A DNA stretch of 17,195 nucleotides, from NCBI GenBank assembly GCA_022564085.1, contig JADFMC010000006.1, positions 1 to 17,195 on the forward strand. The letters run 5' to 3'. The notes below the pieces were generated by a model that was not told the DNA's origin, did no database searches, and saw only the letters and a program-made list of their open reading frames with translations. This DNA comes from Fidelibacterota bacterium (GTDB lineage Bacteria; Fidelibacterota; Marinisomatia; SCGC-AAA003-L08; TS1B11). Below, piece by piece: positions 7,032 to 15,487 of the stretch (positions are counted from its first letter, which is position 1; each line of letters starts with the position of its first letter). A program made the translations under genes and the position numbers.

Positions 7032-9500
7032 ATGAAAGAAAATTTTTCCAGGCTGGTTCGCCATATTCTTAAAAACGCCAAGGACGAGGCTCGCCGCCTG
7101 GGCCACAGCTTTGTCGGCTCCGAGCATCTCCTGCTGGGGATCATCAAGGTGGGACAGGGCCGGGCCTTTGATATTCTGGCCTCGTTTACCGGCGAAGTGG
7201 AAGATCTGCGGCGTGAGATAGAGGATCTGGTCCGCTCGTCCGGGGGTACCATGACGCTGGGCCACCTGCCGCTGACCCGCAGGGCCGAACGGATCCTGCG
7301 CACCACCTTCACCGAGGCTAAAAGTTTTGGGGAAGAGATTGGGGATGACATTCACTTACTGCTGGCGGTGGCCAAAGAGGGCGAGGGTGTAGCCAGTGAG
7401 GTATTGGGACGGTATGGCGTCGACTATATTAGCATTAAAAAGCGGGTCACCGCTCTGGGGGCTAAAACCGGCCGTAGCGCCCGCGCGGGACACCAGGCCA
7501 AGAAATCAGACACCCCTACGCTGGACCATTTCAGCCGCGATATAACTGCTCTGGCGAATGATAATGCCCTGGATCCGGTCATTGGCCGTGAACAGGAGAT
7601 CAAGCGGGTAGCACAGATTTTGGCGCGGCGGAAGAAGAACAATCCGGTACTGATCGGGGAACCGGGAGTGGGTAAGACAGCCATCGTCGAGGGGCTGGCC
7701 ACCCGGATCGTCAAGCGGGAAGTGCCCCGGGTGTTACACGGCCATCGACTGTTGGCCCTCGACCTGGGAGCCCTGGTGGCCGGAACAAAATATCGGGGAC
7801 AATTTGAGGAACGGCTGAAGGCCTTGATGCAGGAGCTGGAGTCGGCTAAGGATGTGATCGTCTTCATCGACGAACTGCATACCCTGGTAGGCGCCGGCAG
7901 CGCCAGCGGCTCACTGGATGCGGCCAATATGTTCAAGCCGGCCCTGTCCCGAGGCGAAATCCAGATCATCGGCGCTACCACCCTGGATGAATACCGCCGC
8001 CACATCGAAAAAGACGGCGCCTTGGAACGACGTTTCCAGAAGGTGGTTGTCGCACCGCCCTCCATTGATGACTGCCAGCTCATTCTGATGGGACTCAAAG
8101 AAAACTATGAGCGCCACCATCAGGTGCGGTACACCGATGAAGCCATTAAAAGCTGCATCGAGCTCAGCAACCGCTATATCACCGATAAGTTCATGCCCGA
8201 CAAAGCCATCGATGTGTTGGATGAGGCCGGCGCCCGGATCCACATCAATACTTTAGTGGTTCCTCAGGAACTGGTTGATCTGGAAAAGGAGGTGGAGGCG
8301 GTCCGGCGACAGAAGGAGCAGGTGGTGAGCCAGCAGGATTTCGAGCAAGCCGCCAGACTGCGTGACCAGGAACGGCACCTGTTGGAAAGGATCGAGCATT
8401 CCCAGCGGCAGTGGGAAGAGGATGACACCCGGGAATGGCCGTTGGTGACCGAAGACGATGTGTCCGACACCGTGGCCATGATGACCGGCATCCCGGTTAA
8501 CAAAGTGGCTGAGAACGAGATGGACCGCCTGCTGCACCTGGAGGATAGTCTCAAGCTGAAAATTATCGGCCAGGATGAACCGATCCATAAGCTCAGTCAG
8601 GCGATTCAACGGGCGCGCACCGGCATGAAGGATCCCCGGCGTCCCATTGGCACGTTCCTATTCCTGGGACCCACCGGGGTGGGCAAGACCGAGCTGGCCC
8701 GCGTGCTGGCCGAAAACTTATTTAGCGTCAGCGATGCCCTGGTGCGCTTCGATATGTCTGAATACATGGAACGCTTTAATGTCTCCCGCCTGGTGGGAGC
8801 CCCGCCAGGTTATGTCGGTTTTGAAGAGGGGGGCGAGCTTACCGAGCGGGTCCGCCGTAATCCCTTCTGTGTAGTGCTCTTCGATGAGATCGAGAAAGCC
8901 CACCCGGACGTGTTTAACATCCTGTTACAGATCATGGACGAGGGGACCATCACCGACAGCTACGGGCGCAAGGTCGATTTTCGAAATACGATTATTATAC
9001 TGACTTCCAACCTGGGAGGCAAGGGAATCAATCCGGCCGGTATCTTTGGTTTCAAGGCCGGTGCGGAGCCGGATGACAAGCAGCTCGGCGCCGCGCTCAA
9101 GACGGAAGTCAAGCGCATATTCAATCCGGAGTTTCTCAACCGGCTGGATGATATTTTCGTGTTCAATTCCCTACGCCGGGAGCATCTGTTCAAGATCGTC
9201 GAACTGCAACTGCGGGACCTGGAACGTAATTTGAGCAGCAAGAATATAACCTACAGCATCACTGAGGCGGCCAAGGAATTGATCATCGAGGAAGGCTACG
9301 ATAAAGCCTACGGCGCCCGGCCTATGCGGCGAGTGATCCAGACCCGGATAGAGAACGAAATTGTCGAGAAGTTCCTGACGCGGGAATTCAGCGAAGGCGG
9401 CCATATCAGCATCACGGCCCGGGGTAAGAAACTATTCTTTACTCAGAGGGCCGCCGGCGCCACTGATTCCGAAGCTAAAATGGCCGAAGAGACCAAGTAG
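7032..9500 (+). CDS. clpC: ClpC-type AAA+ unfoldase (Clp protease ATP-binding subunit)
   Basis: An 822-residue Hsp100 protein predicted to unfold substrates and feed them to ClpP in the cytosol. Order of domains: a double Clp_N repeat (about 1-145); AAA+ ring 1 with Walker A GEPGVGKT (209-216), pore loop GTKYRGQFEERLK and Walker B VIVFIDE (275-281); a short middle domain with a UVR motif (about 432-460, DFEQAARLRDQE); AAA+ ring 2 with Walker A GPTGVGKT (546-553), pore loop GYVGFEEGG and Walker B VVLFDE (614-619); and a C-terminal ClpB-small domain. The UVR motif and short middle region indicate ClpC rather than ClpA or ClpB. IFGF (671-674) sits where the ClpP-docking loop ([LIV]-G-F type) is expected. 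A GAGGGG at 7016-7021 lies ten bases upstream of the ATG. No ctsR, mcsA or mcsB is present nearby. The 39-base gap after lolD shows no terminator, so read-through from the lol genes is possible. Confidence 0.95.
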   Translation: MKENFSRLVRHILKNAKDEARRLGHSFVGSEHLLLGIIKVGQGRAFDILASFTGEVEDLRREIEDLVRSSGGTMTLGHLPLTRRAERILRTTFTEAKSFGEEIGDDIHLLLAVAKEGEGVASEVLGRYGVDYISIKKRVTALGAKTGRSARAGHQAKKSDTPTLDHFSRDITALANDNALDPVIGREQEIKRVAQILARRKKNNPVLIGEPGVGKTAIVEGLATRIVKREVPRVLHGHRLLALDLGALVAGTKYRGQFEERLKALMQELESAKDVIVFIDELHTLVGAGSASGSLDAANMFKPALSRGEIQIIGATTLDEYRRHIEKDGALERRFQKVVVAPPSIDDCQLILMGLKENYERHHQVRYTDEAIKSCIELSNRYITDKFMPDKAIDVLDEAGARIHINTLVVPQELVDLEKEVEAVRRQKEQVVSQQDFEQAARLRDQERHLLERIEHSQRQWEEDDTREWPLVTEDDVSDTVAMMTGIPVNKVAENEMDRLLHLEDSLKLKIIGQDEPIHKLSQAIQRARTGMKDPRRPIGTFLFLGPTGVGKTELARVLAENLFSVSDALVRFDMSEYMERFNVSRLVGAPPGYVGFEEGGELTERVRRNPFCVVLFDEIEKAHPDVFNILLQIMDEGTITDSYGRKVDFRNTIIILTSNLGGKGINPAGIFGFKAGAEPDDKQLGAALKTEVKRIFNPEFLNRLDDIFVFNSLRREHLFKIVELQLRDLERNLSSKNITYSITEAAKELIIEEGYDKAYGARPMRRVIQTRIENEIVEKFLTREFSEGGHISITARGKKLFFTQRAAGATDSEAKMAEETK

Positions 9501-9543
9501 CCCAGCTTCCACCGGCGCCTAACGCAATATTTGCAGTCCACTG

Positions 9544-9576
9544 GCCGATATTATGACAATATGTCATAATATCGGC
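9544..9576. repeat. 33-base near-perfect palindrome upstream of dnaK (candidate operator)
   Basis: GCCGATATTATGACA at 9544-9558 is the exact reverse complement of 9562-9576, separated by ATA. This gives 15-base arms in a 127-base gap between clpC and dnaK. No T-run follows, so it does not fit an intrinsic terminator well, although as RNA it could form a stable hairpin at the 3' end of the clpC message. It overlaps the -35 region of the best dnaK promoter candidate, as a repressor or activator site would. It does not match CIRCE (TTAGCACTC-N9-GAGTGCTAA), the CtsR heptad repeat or the HspR HAIR motif. The structure is seen directly; the operator role is inference. Confidence 0.7.
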
Positions 9577-9590
9577 TTCGGCATTATAAT
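9561..9590 (+). promoter_or_regulatory. Candidate sigma-70-type promoter for dnaK
   Basis: A perfect TATAAT (9585-9590) lies 18 bases after ATGTCA (9561-9566, four of six matches to TTGACA). Transcription would start near 9597, giving a ~30-base leader. That leader contains GGAG (9617-9620), seven bases before the dnaK ATG, a good ribosome binding site. A weaker alternative pairs TTGCAG (9531-9536) with GACAAT (9555-9560). The first pair puts the -35 box in the right arm of the palindrome at 9544-9576. If this lineage uses a Bacteroidetes-type sigma factor (-33 TTTG, -7 TANNTTTG), the consensus used here may not apply. Confidence 0.5.
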
Positions 9591-9627
9591 TGTAGTGGAT
9601 AGGGACACGACTTAACGGAGAATTGTA

Positions 9628-11538
9628 ATGGGTAAAATTATCGGCATCGATCTGGGAACCACTAACTCCTGCGTTTCTGTCATGGAAGGCGGAACCCCCA
9701 TAGTGATCGAGAATTCAGAAGGCGGTCGTACGACCCCCTCAATTGTGGCCTTCACCAAGAATGGTGATCGCCTGGTGGGCCAGCCGGCCAAGCGACAGGC
9801 AGTCACCAATCCTGAAAGCACCGTGTACTCCATCAAGCGGTTCATGGGCCGGGTGCATGGAGAAGTAAATCAGGAGATCAAGGAAGTGCCCTACAAGGTG
9901 ACCAAGGGCAAAAAGGGCGATGTGCGCATTAAAGTCAGGGATAAATCCTATACTCCTCCGGAGATCAGCGCCATGATCTTGCAGAAGATCCGCCAAACGG
10001 CCGAGGCCCACCTGGGCACCAAGGTGACCGACGCCGTGATCACCGTGCCGGCCTATTTCAACGATGCCCAGCGCCAGGCCACCAAGGATGCCGGCAAGAT
10101 CGCCGGTTTGAATGTGCGGCGTATTATCAACGAACCCACCGCGGCGGCGCTGGCCTACGGCCTTGACAAGCAGAAAGATGAGAAAATCGCTGTATTCGAT
10201 TTCGGTGGCGGAACATTTGATATCTCCATTCTGGAGCTGGGCGAAGGTGTATTCGAGGTAAAGTCCACCAATGGCGACACCCACCTGGGTGGCGATGACA
10301 TCGACCAGATCCTGATTGACTGGATGGCTGACGAATTTAATAAGGCTGAGGGCATCAACTTGCGCGAGGACCCCATGGCGTTGCAACGTCTGCGTGAAGC
10401 GGCTGAGAAAGCCAAGATGGAACTCTCCACCGCTATCCAGACCGATGTTAACCTGCCGTTCATCACGGCCGATGCCGCCGGCCCCAAACATCTGAACTTC
10501 CAACTCACGCGGGCCAAATTCGAGAACCTGACGGCCAAACTGCTGAACCGGCTCAAAGATCCCTGCTATAAGGCTCTGGAGGATGCCAAGCTTAAACCTG
10601 CCGATGTGGACGAAGTGATTCTAGTAGGTGGTAGTACCCGGATTCCCAAGGTGCAGCAGATCGTCCAGGAAATCTTTGGCAAGGAGCCCCACAAAGGGGT
10701 TAATCCGGACGAGGTAGTAGCGTTGGGCGCCGCCATCCAAGGCGGTGTACTGGGCGGAGAGGTTGAGGACGTCCTACTACTGGATGTTACGCCCCTGTCG
10801 CTGGGGATCGAGACCCTGGGAGGGGTTTTGACCCGGCTGATCGATGCCAACACCACTATCCCAACCAAGAAAAGCCAGATTTTCTCCACCGCCTCTGATC
10901 ACCAACCATCGGTGGAAATTCACGTTCTCCAGGGGGAGCGCTCCATGGCGCTCGATAACAAGACCATCGGCCGGTTCCACTTGGACGGCATTCCACCGGC
11001 GCCCCGGGGCGTACCACAGGTGGAAGTAAGTTTCGACATCGACGTCAATGGAATCCTGCACGTCTCTGCCAAGGACAAGGCTACCGGCAAAGAGCAGAGC
11101 ATCCGCATTGAAGCATCCAGCGGTCTTACCGATGAAGAGGTCGAGACTATGCGCCAGGATGCCGATGTGCATGAGGCAGAGGATAAGCAGCGGCGAGAAG
11201 AGGCCGAAATACATAACACTGCCGACCATCTGATCCATCAGACCGAGACCCAGGCTAAAGAGTTCGAGGATAAATTATCGGAAGGTGACCAGGAAAATCT
11301 GAAGACGGCGGTGGAAAAACTGAAGCAGGCCAATAGCGGCTCAAGCACAAGCGATATTCAGAGCGCCATCGATGAAGTCAACAAGGTTTGGTCGGAGCTG
11401 GCCACTAAAATGTACGCTGAGACCAAAACCACCGAACAGGAACCGGCCTCGGCGGACGGCGGTGCTGGTCCTAAGGCCAAGGCCGACGACGGCGAGATCG
11501 AGGATGCCGACTTTGAAGTGGTGGATGACGACAAGTAG
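9628..11538 (+). CDS. dnaK: Molecular chaperone DnaK (Hsp70)
   Basis: A 636-residue Hsp70 that binds unfolded peptides in an ATP-controlled cycle with DnaJ and GrpE. The nucleotide-binding domain (about 1-380) has the first phosphate loop GIDLGTTNSCV (6-16), the PAYFNDAQRQATKDAG stretch (141-156), INEPTAAALAYG (167-178) and the second phosphate loop DFGGGTFD (191-198). The interdomain linker VLLLDVTP is at 382-389, and the substrate-binding beta domain (VTPLSLGIETLGG onwards) follows. A helical lid comes next, then a disordered acidic tail ending EIEDADFEVVDDDK. Length matches E. coli (638). The ATG is supported by GGAG at 9617-9620. The gene is flanked by a candidate promoter/operator and a terminator, so it looks monocistronic; dnaJ, grpE and hrcA are not adjacent. 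Identification is firm. Confidence 0.98.
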   Translation: MGKIIGIDLGTTNSCVSVMEGGTPIVIENSEGGRTTPSIVAFTKNGDRLVGQPAKRQAVTNPESTVYSIKRFMGRVHGEVNQEIKEVPYKVTKGKKGDVRIKVRDKSYTPPEISAMILQKIRQTAEAHLGTKVTDAVITVPAYFNDAQRQATKDAGKIAGLNVRRIINEPTAAALAYGLDKQKDEKIAVFDFGGGTFDISILELGEGVFEVKSTNGDTHLGGDDIDQILIDWMADEFNKAEGINLREDPMALQRLREAAEKAKMELSTAIQTDVNLPFITADAAGPKHLNFQLTRAKFENLTAKLLNRLKDPCYKALEDAKLKPADVDEVILVGGSTRIPKVQQIVQEIFGKEPHKGVNPDEVVALGAAIQGGVLGGEVEDVLLLDVTPLSLGIETLGGVLTRLIDANTTIPTKKSQIFSTASDHQPSVEIHVLQGERSMALDNKTIGRFHLDGIPPAPRGVPQVEVSFDIDVNGILHVSAKDKATGKEQSIRIEASSGLTDEEVETMRQDADVHEAEDKQRREEAEIHNTADHLIHQTETQAKEFEDKLSEGDQENLKTAVEKLKQANSGSSTSDIQSAIDEVNKVWSELATKMYAETKTTEQEPASADGGAGPKAKADDGEIEDADFEVVDDDK

Positions 11539-11562
11539 TCCCGGCCTTAAGAAATGGACGGT

Positions 11563-11596
11563 AACGGGCGGTCAAAGATCGCCCGTTCTATTTTTA
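11563..11596 (+). terminator. Rho-independent terminator after dnaK
   Basis: AACGGGCGGTC (11563-11573) pairs with GATCGCCCGTT (11577-11587) in an 11-base stem with one G-U pair and an AAA loop. It is followed by CTATTTTTA, a U-rich run. It lies 24 bases after the dnaK stop and before tamB, so it should end the dnaK transcript and separate it from the envelope genes downstream. Confidence 0.9.
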
Positions 11597-11644
11597 TACC
11601 CAACCATGAAGTTGTAACTTATACACTAAAGGGATTTCAGAGCG

Positions 11645-14600
11645 ATGCGGTTGTGGAAAAACAGTCTAAGGCTTTTGGGCCGGTTAGTGTTGTTGCTGGT
11701 AGTGGCGGCTGCCACACTGATTATATTTTTCCCGGGACTGCTCACCAAGTATTTCCAGCTGTACGCCAATTATAAATACTTGGATCCGCTGGGACTGCGG
11801 GTATCGTACCAGGGCTTTGAAGGCGACCTGTTCGGTACTATGAAATTTGATCAAGTGCTGGTGACCACCGCTGACGGCGGGTTTTACCTGGCTGCGGAAA
11901 ATGTCGAACTTAACATTGATTTCCTACGCTTGATCCGCAGGGACCTCTCCCTCGATGAAGTCCATCTGGAAAGAGTGGAAGTGCAACTGCCCTCCGGCGA
12001 AATTTCGGGACATTTGGCGGACATGCAGTTGCCGGAGCTGCCGTGGGTATCGATCCGAAATCTCAGAATCGATGAGGGCTGGATCCATCAGGGTGATGTC
12101 GATTTGTGGGTCCGGATCAGCGGGAATCTTGATGTCACCCAATCAGTGACCTTGAAACAGTCGCGGTTGGAGATGACTCACCCGCAACTACCTGATACTG
12201 TGGTTCTACAATCCGAAGTGCTGACCTATGACGGCCGGTCTATAGTCGTGCGGAATGGACACCTGGCCTATAGAAGCTATCAGGCCGAGTTAACCGGGGC
12301 TGTGCAGCTGAAACCCGAGTTGCAGCTGGATCTGGCAGTGGCTATGGAGTGGGTGCCCCGATTGCCCCAACAACCTGATTGGATTACCGTGCAATCTCTT
12401 CACGGCCGGCTGGAGGGACCGCTTGAAACCCTCCAATGCGATCTGGTCCTGGGACTGCTCTGGCGGGATGATCCCCTGGATCTGGCCGAAGCGCGGTTCA
12501 ACCTAATTCCGGCCGGTCTACAGCTTGAGCGGCTGCACCTGGTTCATCATGGTCAGGGACTCACGGTCAAAGGGCAAGTGTACTATGATGGTGGACTGAC
12601 CTTGGAAGCCGATTTTGATCGGATGCACTTGAAAACGCTCATGCCGGAGTTACCAGATTTAACCCTGGATGGGCCGGTCCGGTTCTCCGCGCAGCGCCGT
12701 GGTAACCAGTTGGATTCTCTGGATCTGGAGCTGGCTCTGAAACAGCTGCGGTTCCGGGGCTTGCGCATCGGGGCAATTCGCGGTCGGTTGCATCTGGATG
12801 ATGGGGTCTTGAGTGTGGTGGATACCGTCGGGCTGCATTTTGCCGGTAGCGAAATGCAGCTCTGGGGGACGGTGGATACCAAAAGGAAGCTATTGGACCT
12901 GGAGGTATACCTGCAAACCGATAGTCTGGCCACCCTGCTGGCGGCGGCGGGCCTGCCCGTGATCAACGGACGGGCTAACGGCCAAATCTGGGGCAGCGGA
13001 CCATTCACTGACCCCAGCCTGACCGGCGCGGTGATGCTCACCGGTACCAGCTACCAAGGTCTGCGGGTTGGGCAGGCTTTTGTCCAATTCGTAATGGACA
13101 GTTCCCTTACTCGTCCCACCGGCCGCCTGAGCATCTCCATGGGCGACCTGGACCTGTTGGGCAATCCGGTTGAAGGGGGCGAGGCGGAGTTTATATTTGC
13201 CGGCGATACCATTTTTGCTCCTGCTTTCCGCCTGTATAGAGGATTTGATAAACTGACCGCCCGTGGCTCTCTGATTCGGGGGGAGCCGACGCAGCTGTTT
13301 TTAGATACTCTGGCGATAGTCCGCAATGCTGAACTGCTTGCCACCGGTGGACTGCTGGCCACCTGGGACGCCGGGCGGGCTGTATTGGCGCCACAGACAT
13401 TCCAGGTGGCCAACGGCGAGGTGTCGCTGGTGGGGGACTGGCTCGACTCACGAGATTTTTCTTTTCAGATTTCTACCCAGCGGCGGGTAGATATCGAAGG
13501 GTTGTATAGGTTGCTGGGGCGGCCACCGGCCTCAGCCGGCAGTCTGGACCTGCACGCCAGCGCTCGCAATCGGGCCGGCGATTTTAAGCTGGATGGCAGC
13601 ATAATTGCCCGGGACGGTAATTTTAACCGGGTACCATTCACCAAATTCAAGACGGAATTCCAGGTGGCAAACCGCCGACTCACTTTTACTTCCTTGGACT
13701 GGCAAACAGTGGAGGGCCGGGCAACAATGACGGGCAGCCTGTCTTACGCCGCAAACCACGACCACCCACTGGGCATGGGAAAAGCCGATTCCCTGCAATT
13801 CAGCGGCCAGGTAACCGATTTCCAGTTCCACGACTTGCAGCCATACCTGCCCTGGACGTATGAAACCCGGGGTCTGGTCACCGGAAACCTGTCGGTCCAC
13901 GGTCCGGTAGTTGATCCCGTATATGAAGCCTCACTGATCTTTCTGGAGCCTAAATTTGATCTGTTCACCGGAGAGTCCCTCTCCGGACAATTGCGTTATG
14001 AGGATCAGGTCCTGGTCTTCGATGACCTGTACCTGAAGACCCCAACCGGAGAATATACCGGCGGCGGCCGGTTGCCGCTGGACCTGCGACCGGGCACTCC
14101 CCGAAGCCGGATGGCCACGGACGGCCCGATCGACATGGCCATCACGGGGCATGCCTCGCAGCTGGATTGGCTGGCGACCTACTTTGAGCCCATTGATTCA
14201 CTGCATGGTGACTTCCTCCTGGAATTGGCTGTGGGGGGTACTTGGAACCAGCTGATCCGTAATGGCCGGCTACAGGTAAGCAAGGGGCGGGTCGAACTTT
14301 ATATCATGGAAAACCCCATAGTAGATCTTTCAGGAGACCTGTTGCTTGAGAATAATCGGTTGCAGGTGCTGTATCTCGCCTGCCGGACTCCCCGGGAACC
14401 GGCAAGTGAATTAGTTGGACGAATCCGTCAAAGTGTGTTCGGTCGCTTGTCCGGCCGCCGTGGCCAGGGCGACTCGCAGCTGGCTGTCAGCGGTACGGTG
14501 GATATGACCGAGTTTTTCAGTCCCCGGTTTGATCTGCGAATAACAGGCCAGGAAGTCTATTTCGCTACTCCCCTGAAGGAAATCGAGGCCGTAGGATCGG

Positions 14601-15466
14601 CCGATTTCACCTTTACCGGCAAAGATACCATTGACTTAAGAGGAGAGTTCATTCCGGAGCCGGGAGGCCTGCTATTTCGCATGGACTTCGCTGAAACCGA
14701 GAGCTATGTGCTGCGGGAGCCGGATGAAAGCCCCATCATCCGCTATGACATTCGCGTTCCCTTTCACACCGGGGCCTACATACGTAACACCGAAGTGGAC
14801 GCGGAGGTGGAGGGTGAGATTACGCTCACTGCCATGGGCTCGGAGGAGTTCCGCTACGCCGGTACGATTGATATCGTGAGCGGGGAATTAATGTATAACG
14901 GTTACCAATTCGTGTTTGACGAAGGTACCGTGGTCTTCGAGCCTTCCCGGTTCAATCCGCAATTCAATATACGCGCCACCACCGAAGTACCAGTTGGTCT
15001 GGAGACGGTAGACGTTACCCTCATTTTTTCCGGGACACTGGAAGAGCCCCGCTTGAATTTCCAGTATCCGCCCACCATGCCCTACACCGAAAGCGACCTA
15101 TTGTCTCTGTTCACCTTGGGGGATCCGGCCATCGGCGGGGGGGATCCGGCCCGGGCGGCCACCCTCAGCCTGGGGAGAATCATGCTGCGGGAAAGCGAGC
15201 AATACGCCCGGCGACTCACCGGGCTGGACCGCTTCCAGATTCAGACCGGCGGCTACCGCAGCACCCTGGGGAGCGAGGGGCTGCGAATCAATTTGGGCAA
15301 GCGACTTTCCCCCCGGTGGTATATCGGACTACAGGCCGATCCCACCCTGACCTTCGAGCAATACGACTACCAAGTAGCATTCCGCCTGAGCTCCAATATG
15401 TTCCTGGAGGGCTCCCGTTCCCCTGGACAATACCGCATAAACTATCGCCTTAAATATCGCTACTGA
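11645..15466 (+). CDS. tamB: TamB-family inner-membrane/periplasm bridging protein (DUF490)
   Basis: A 1273-residue protein of the TamB/AsmA-like family. Such proteins are anchored in the inner membrane and span the periplasm as a long beta-rich groove, working with an Omp85 protein in outer-membrane protein assembly and, in AsmA-like relatives, phospholipid transport. One hydrophobic signal anchor is visible (about 8-30), followed by a very long stretch of alternating beta-type sequence with no catalytic motif. The last ~370 residues resemble the TamB domain: IRATTEVPVGLETVDVTLIFSG, then ESDLLSLFTLG, then GLRINLGKRLSPRWYIGLQ, ending in an aromatic C-terminus (YRLKYRY). Length is like E. coli TamB (1259). 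The ATG has a plausible GGGA at 11631-11634. It follows the dnaK terminator, so its own promoter is expected, but I see no convincing one in 11597-11644. An Omp85 gene follows 21 bases later. Family call firm; exact cargo unknown. Confidence 0.9.
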   Translation: MRLWKNSLRLLGRLVLLLVVAAATLIIFFPGLLTKYFQLYANYKYLDPLGLRVSYQGFEGDLFGTMKFDQVLVTTADGGFYLAAENVELNIDFLRLIRRDLSLDEVHLERVEVQLPSGEISGHLADMQLPELPWVSIRNLRIDEGWIHQGDVDLWVRISGNLDVTQSVTLKQSRLEMTHPQLPDTVVLQSEVLTYDGRSIVVRNGHLAYRSYQAELTGAVQLKPELQLDLAVAMEWVPRLPQQPDWITVQSLHGRLEGPLETLQCDLVLGLLWRDDPLDLAEARFNLIPAGLQLERLHLVHHGQGLTVKGQVYYDGGLTLEADFDRMHLKTLMPELPDLTLDGPVRFSAQRRGNQLDSLDLELALKQLRFRGLRIGAIRGRLHLDDGVLSVVDTVGLHFAGSEMQLWGTVDTKRKLLDLEVYLQTDSLATLLAAAGLPVINGRANGQIWGSGPFTDPSLTGAVMLTGTSYQGLRVGQAFVQFVMDSSLTRPTGRLSISMGDLDLLGNPVEGGEAEFIFAGDTIFAPAFRLYRGFDKLTARGSLIRGEPTQLFLDTLAIVRNAELLATGGLLATWDAGRAVLAPQTFQVANGEVSLVGDWLDSRDFSFQISTQRRVDIEGLYRLLGRPPASAGSLDLHASARNRAGDFKLDGSIIARDGNFNRVPFTKFKTEFQVANRRLTFTSLDWQTVEGRATMTGSLSYAANHDHPLGMGKADSLQFSGQVTDFQFHDLQPYLPWTYETRGLVTGNLSVHGPVVDPVYEASLIFLEPKFDLFTGESLSGQLRYEDQVLVFDDLYLKTPTGEYTGGGRLPLDLRPGTPRSRMATDGPIDMAITGHASQLDWLATYFEPIDSLHGDFLLELAVGGTWNQLIRNGRLQVSKGRVELYIMENPIVDLSGDLLLENNRLQVLYLACRTPREPASELVGRIRQSVFGRLSGRRGQGDSQLAVSGTVDMTEFFSPRFDLRITGQEVYFATPLKEIEAVGSADFTFTGKDTIDLRGEFIPEPGGLLFRMDFAETESYVLREPDESPIIRYDIRVPFHTGAYIRNTEVDAEVEGEITLTAMGSEEFRYAGTIDIVSGELMYNGYQFVFDEGTVVFEPSRFNPQFNIRATTEVPVGLETVDVTLIFSGTLEEPRLNFQYPPTMPYTESDLLSLFTLGDPAIGGGDPARAATLSLGRIMLRESEQYARRLTGLDRFQIQTGGYRSTLGSEGLRINLGKRLSPRWYIGLQADPTLTFEQYDYQVAFRLSSNMFLEGSRSPGQYRINYRLKYRY

Positions 15467-15487
15467 GCTCGGCTCTCTGCTTTATAA

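Noticed and set aside
9544..9576. The palindrome read as an intrinsic terminator for clpC
   Set aside because: The stem is AT-rich and is followed by CTTCGGC rather than a T-run. The promoter-overlapping operator reading fits better, though an RNA role is not excluded.
9739..10503. 254-codon open frame on the minus strand inside dnaK
   Set aside because: Long antisense frames opposite dnaK are a known by-product of its codon use. The sequence lacks recognisable domains and lies wholly inside a firm gene.
11609..11620. AAGTT-GT-AACTT inverted repeat next to a TATACA upstream of tamB
   Set aside because: Five-base arms are too short to distinguish from chance, and no -35 box is found at the right distance, so I do not call a promoter or operator.
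15118..15151. Direct repeat of GGGGGATCCGGCC (15118-15130 and 15139-15151) in tamB
   Set aside because: The period is 21 bases and in frame, encoding GDPA twice in a glycine-rich turn. It is probably a small local duplication or chance; nothing suggests mobility or regulation.
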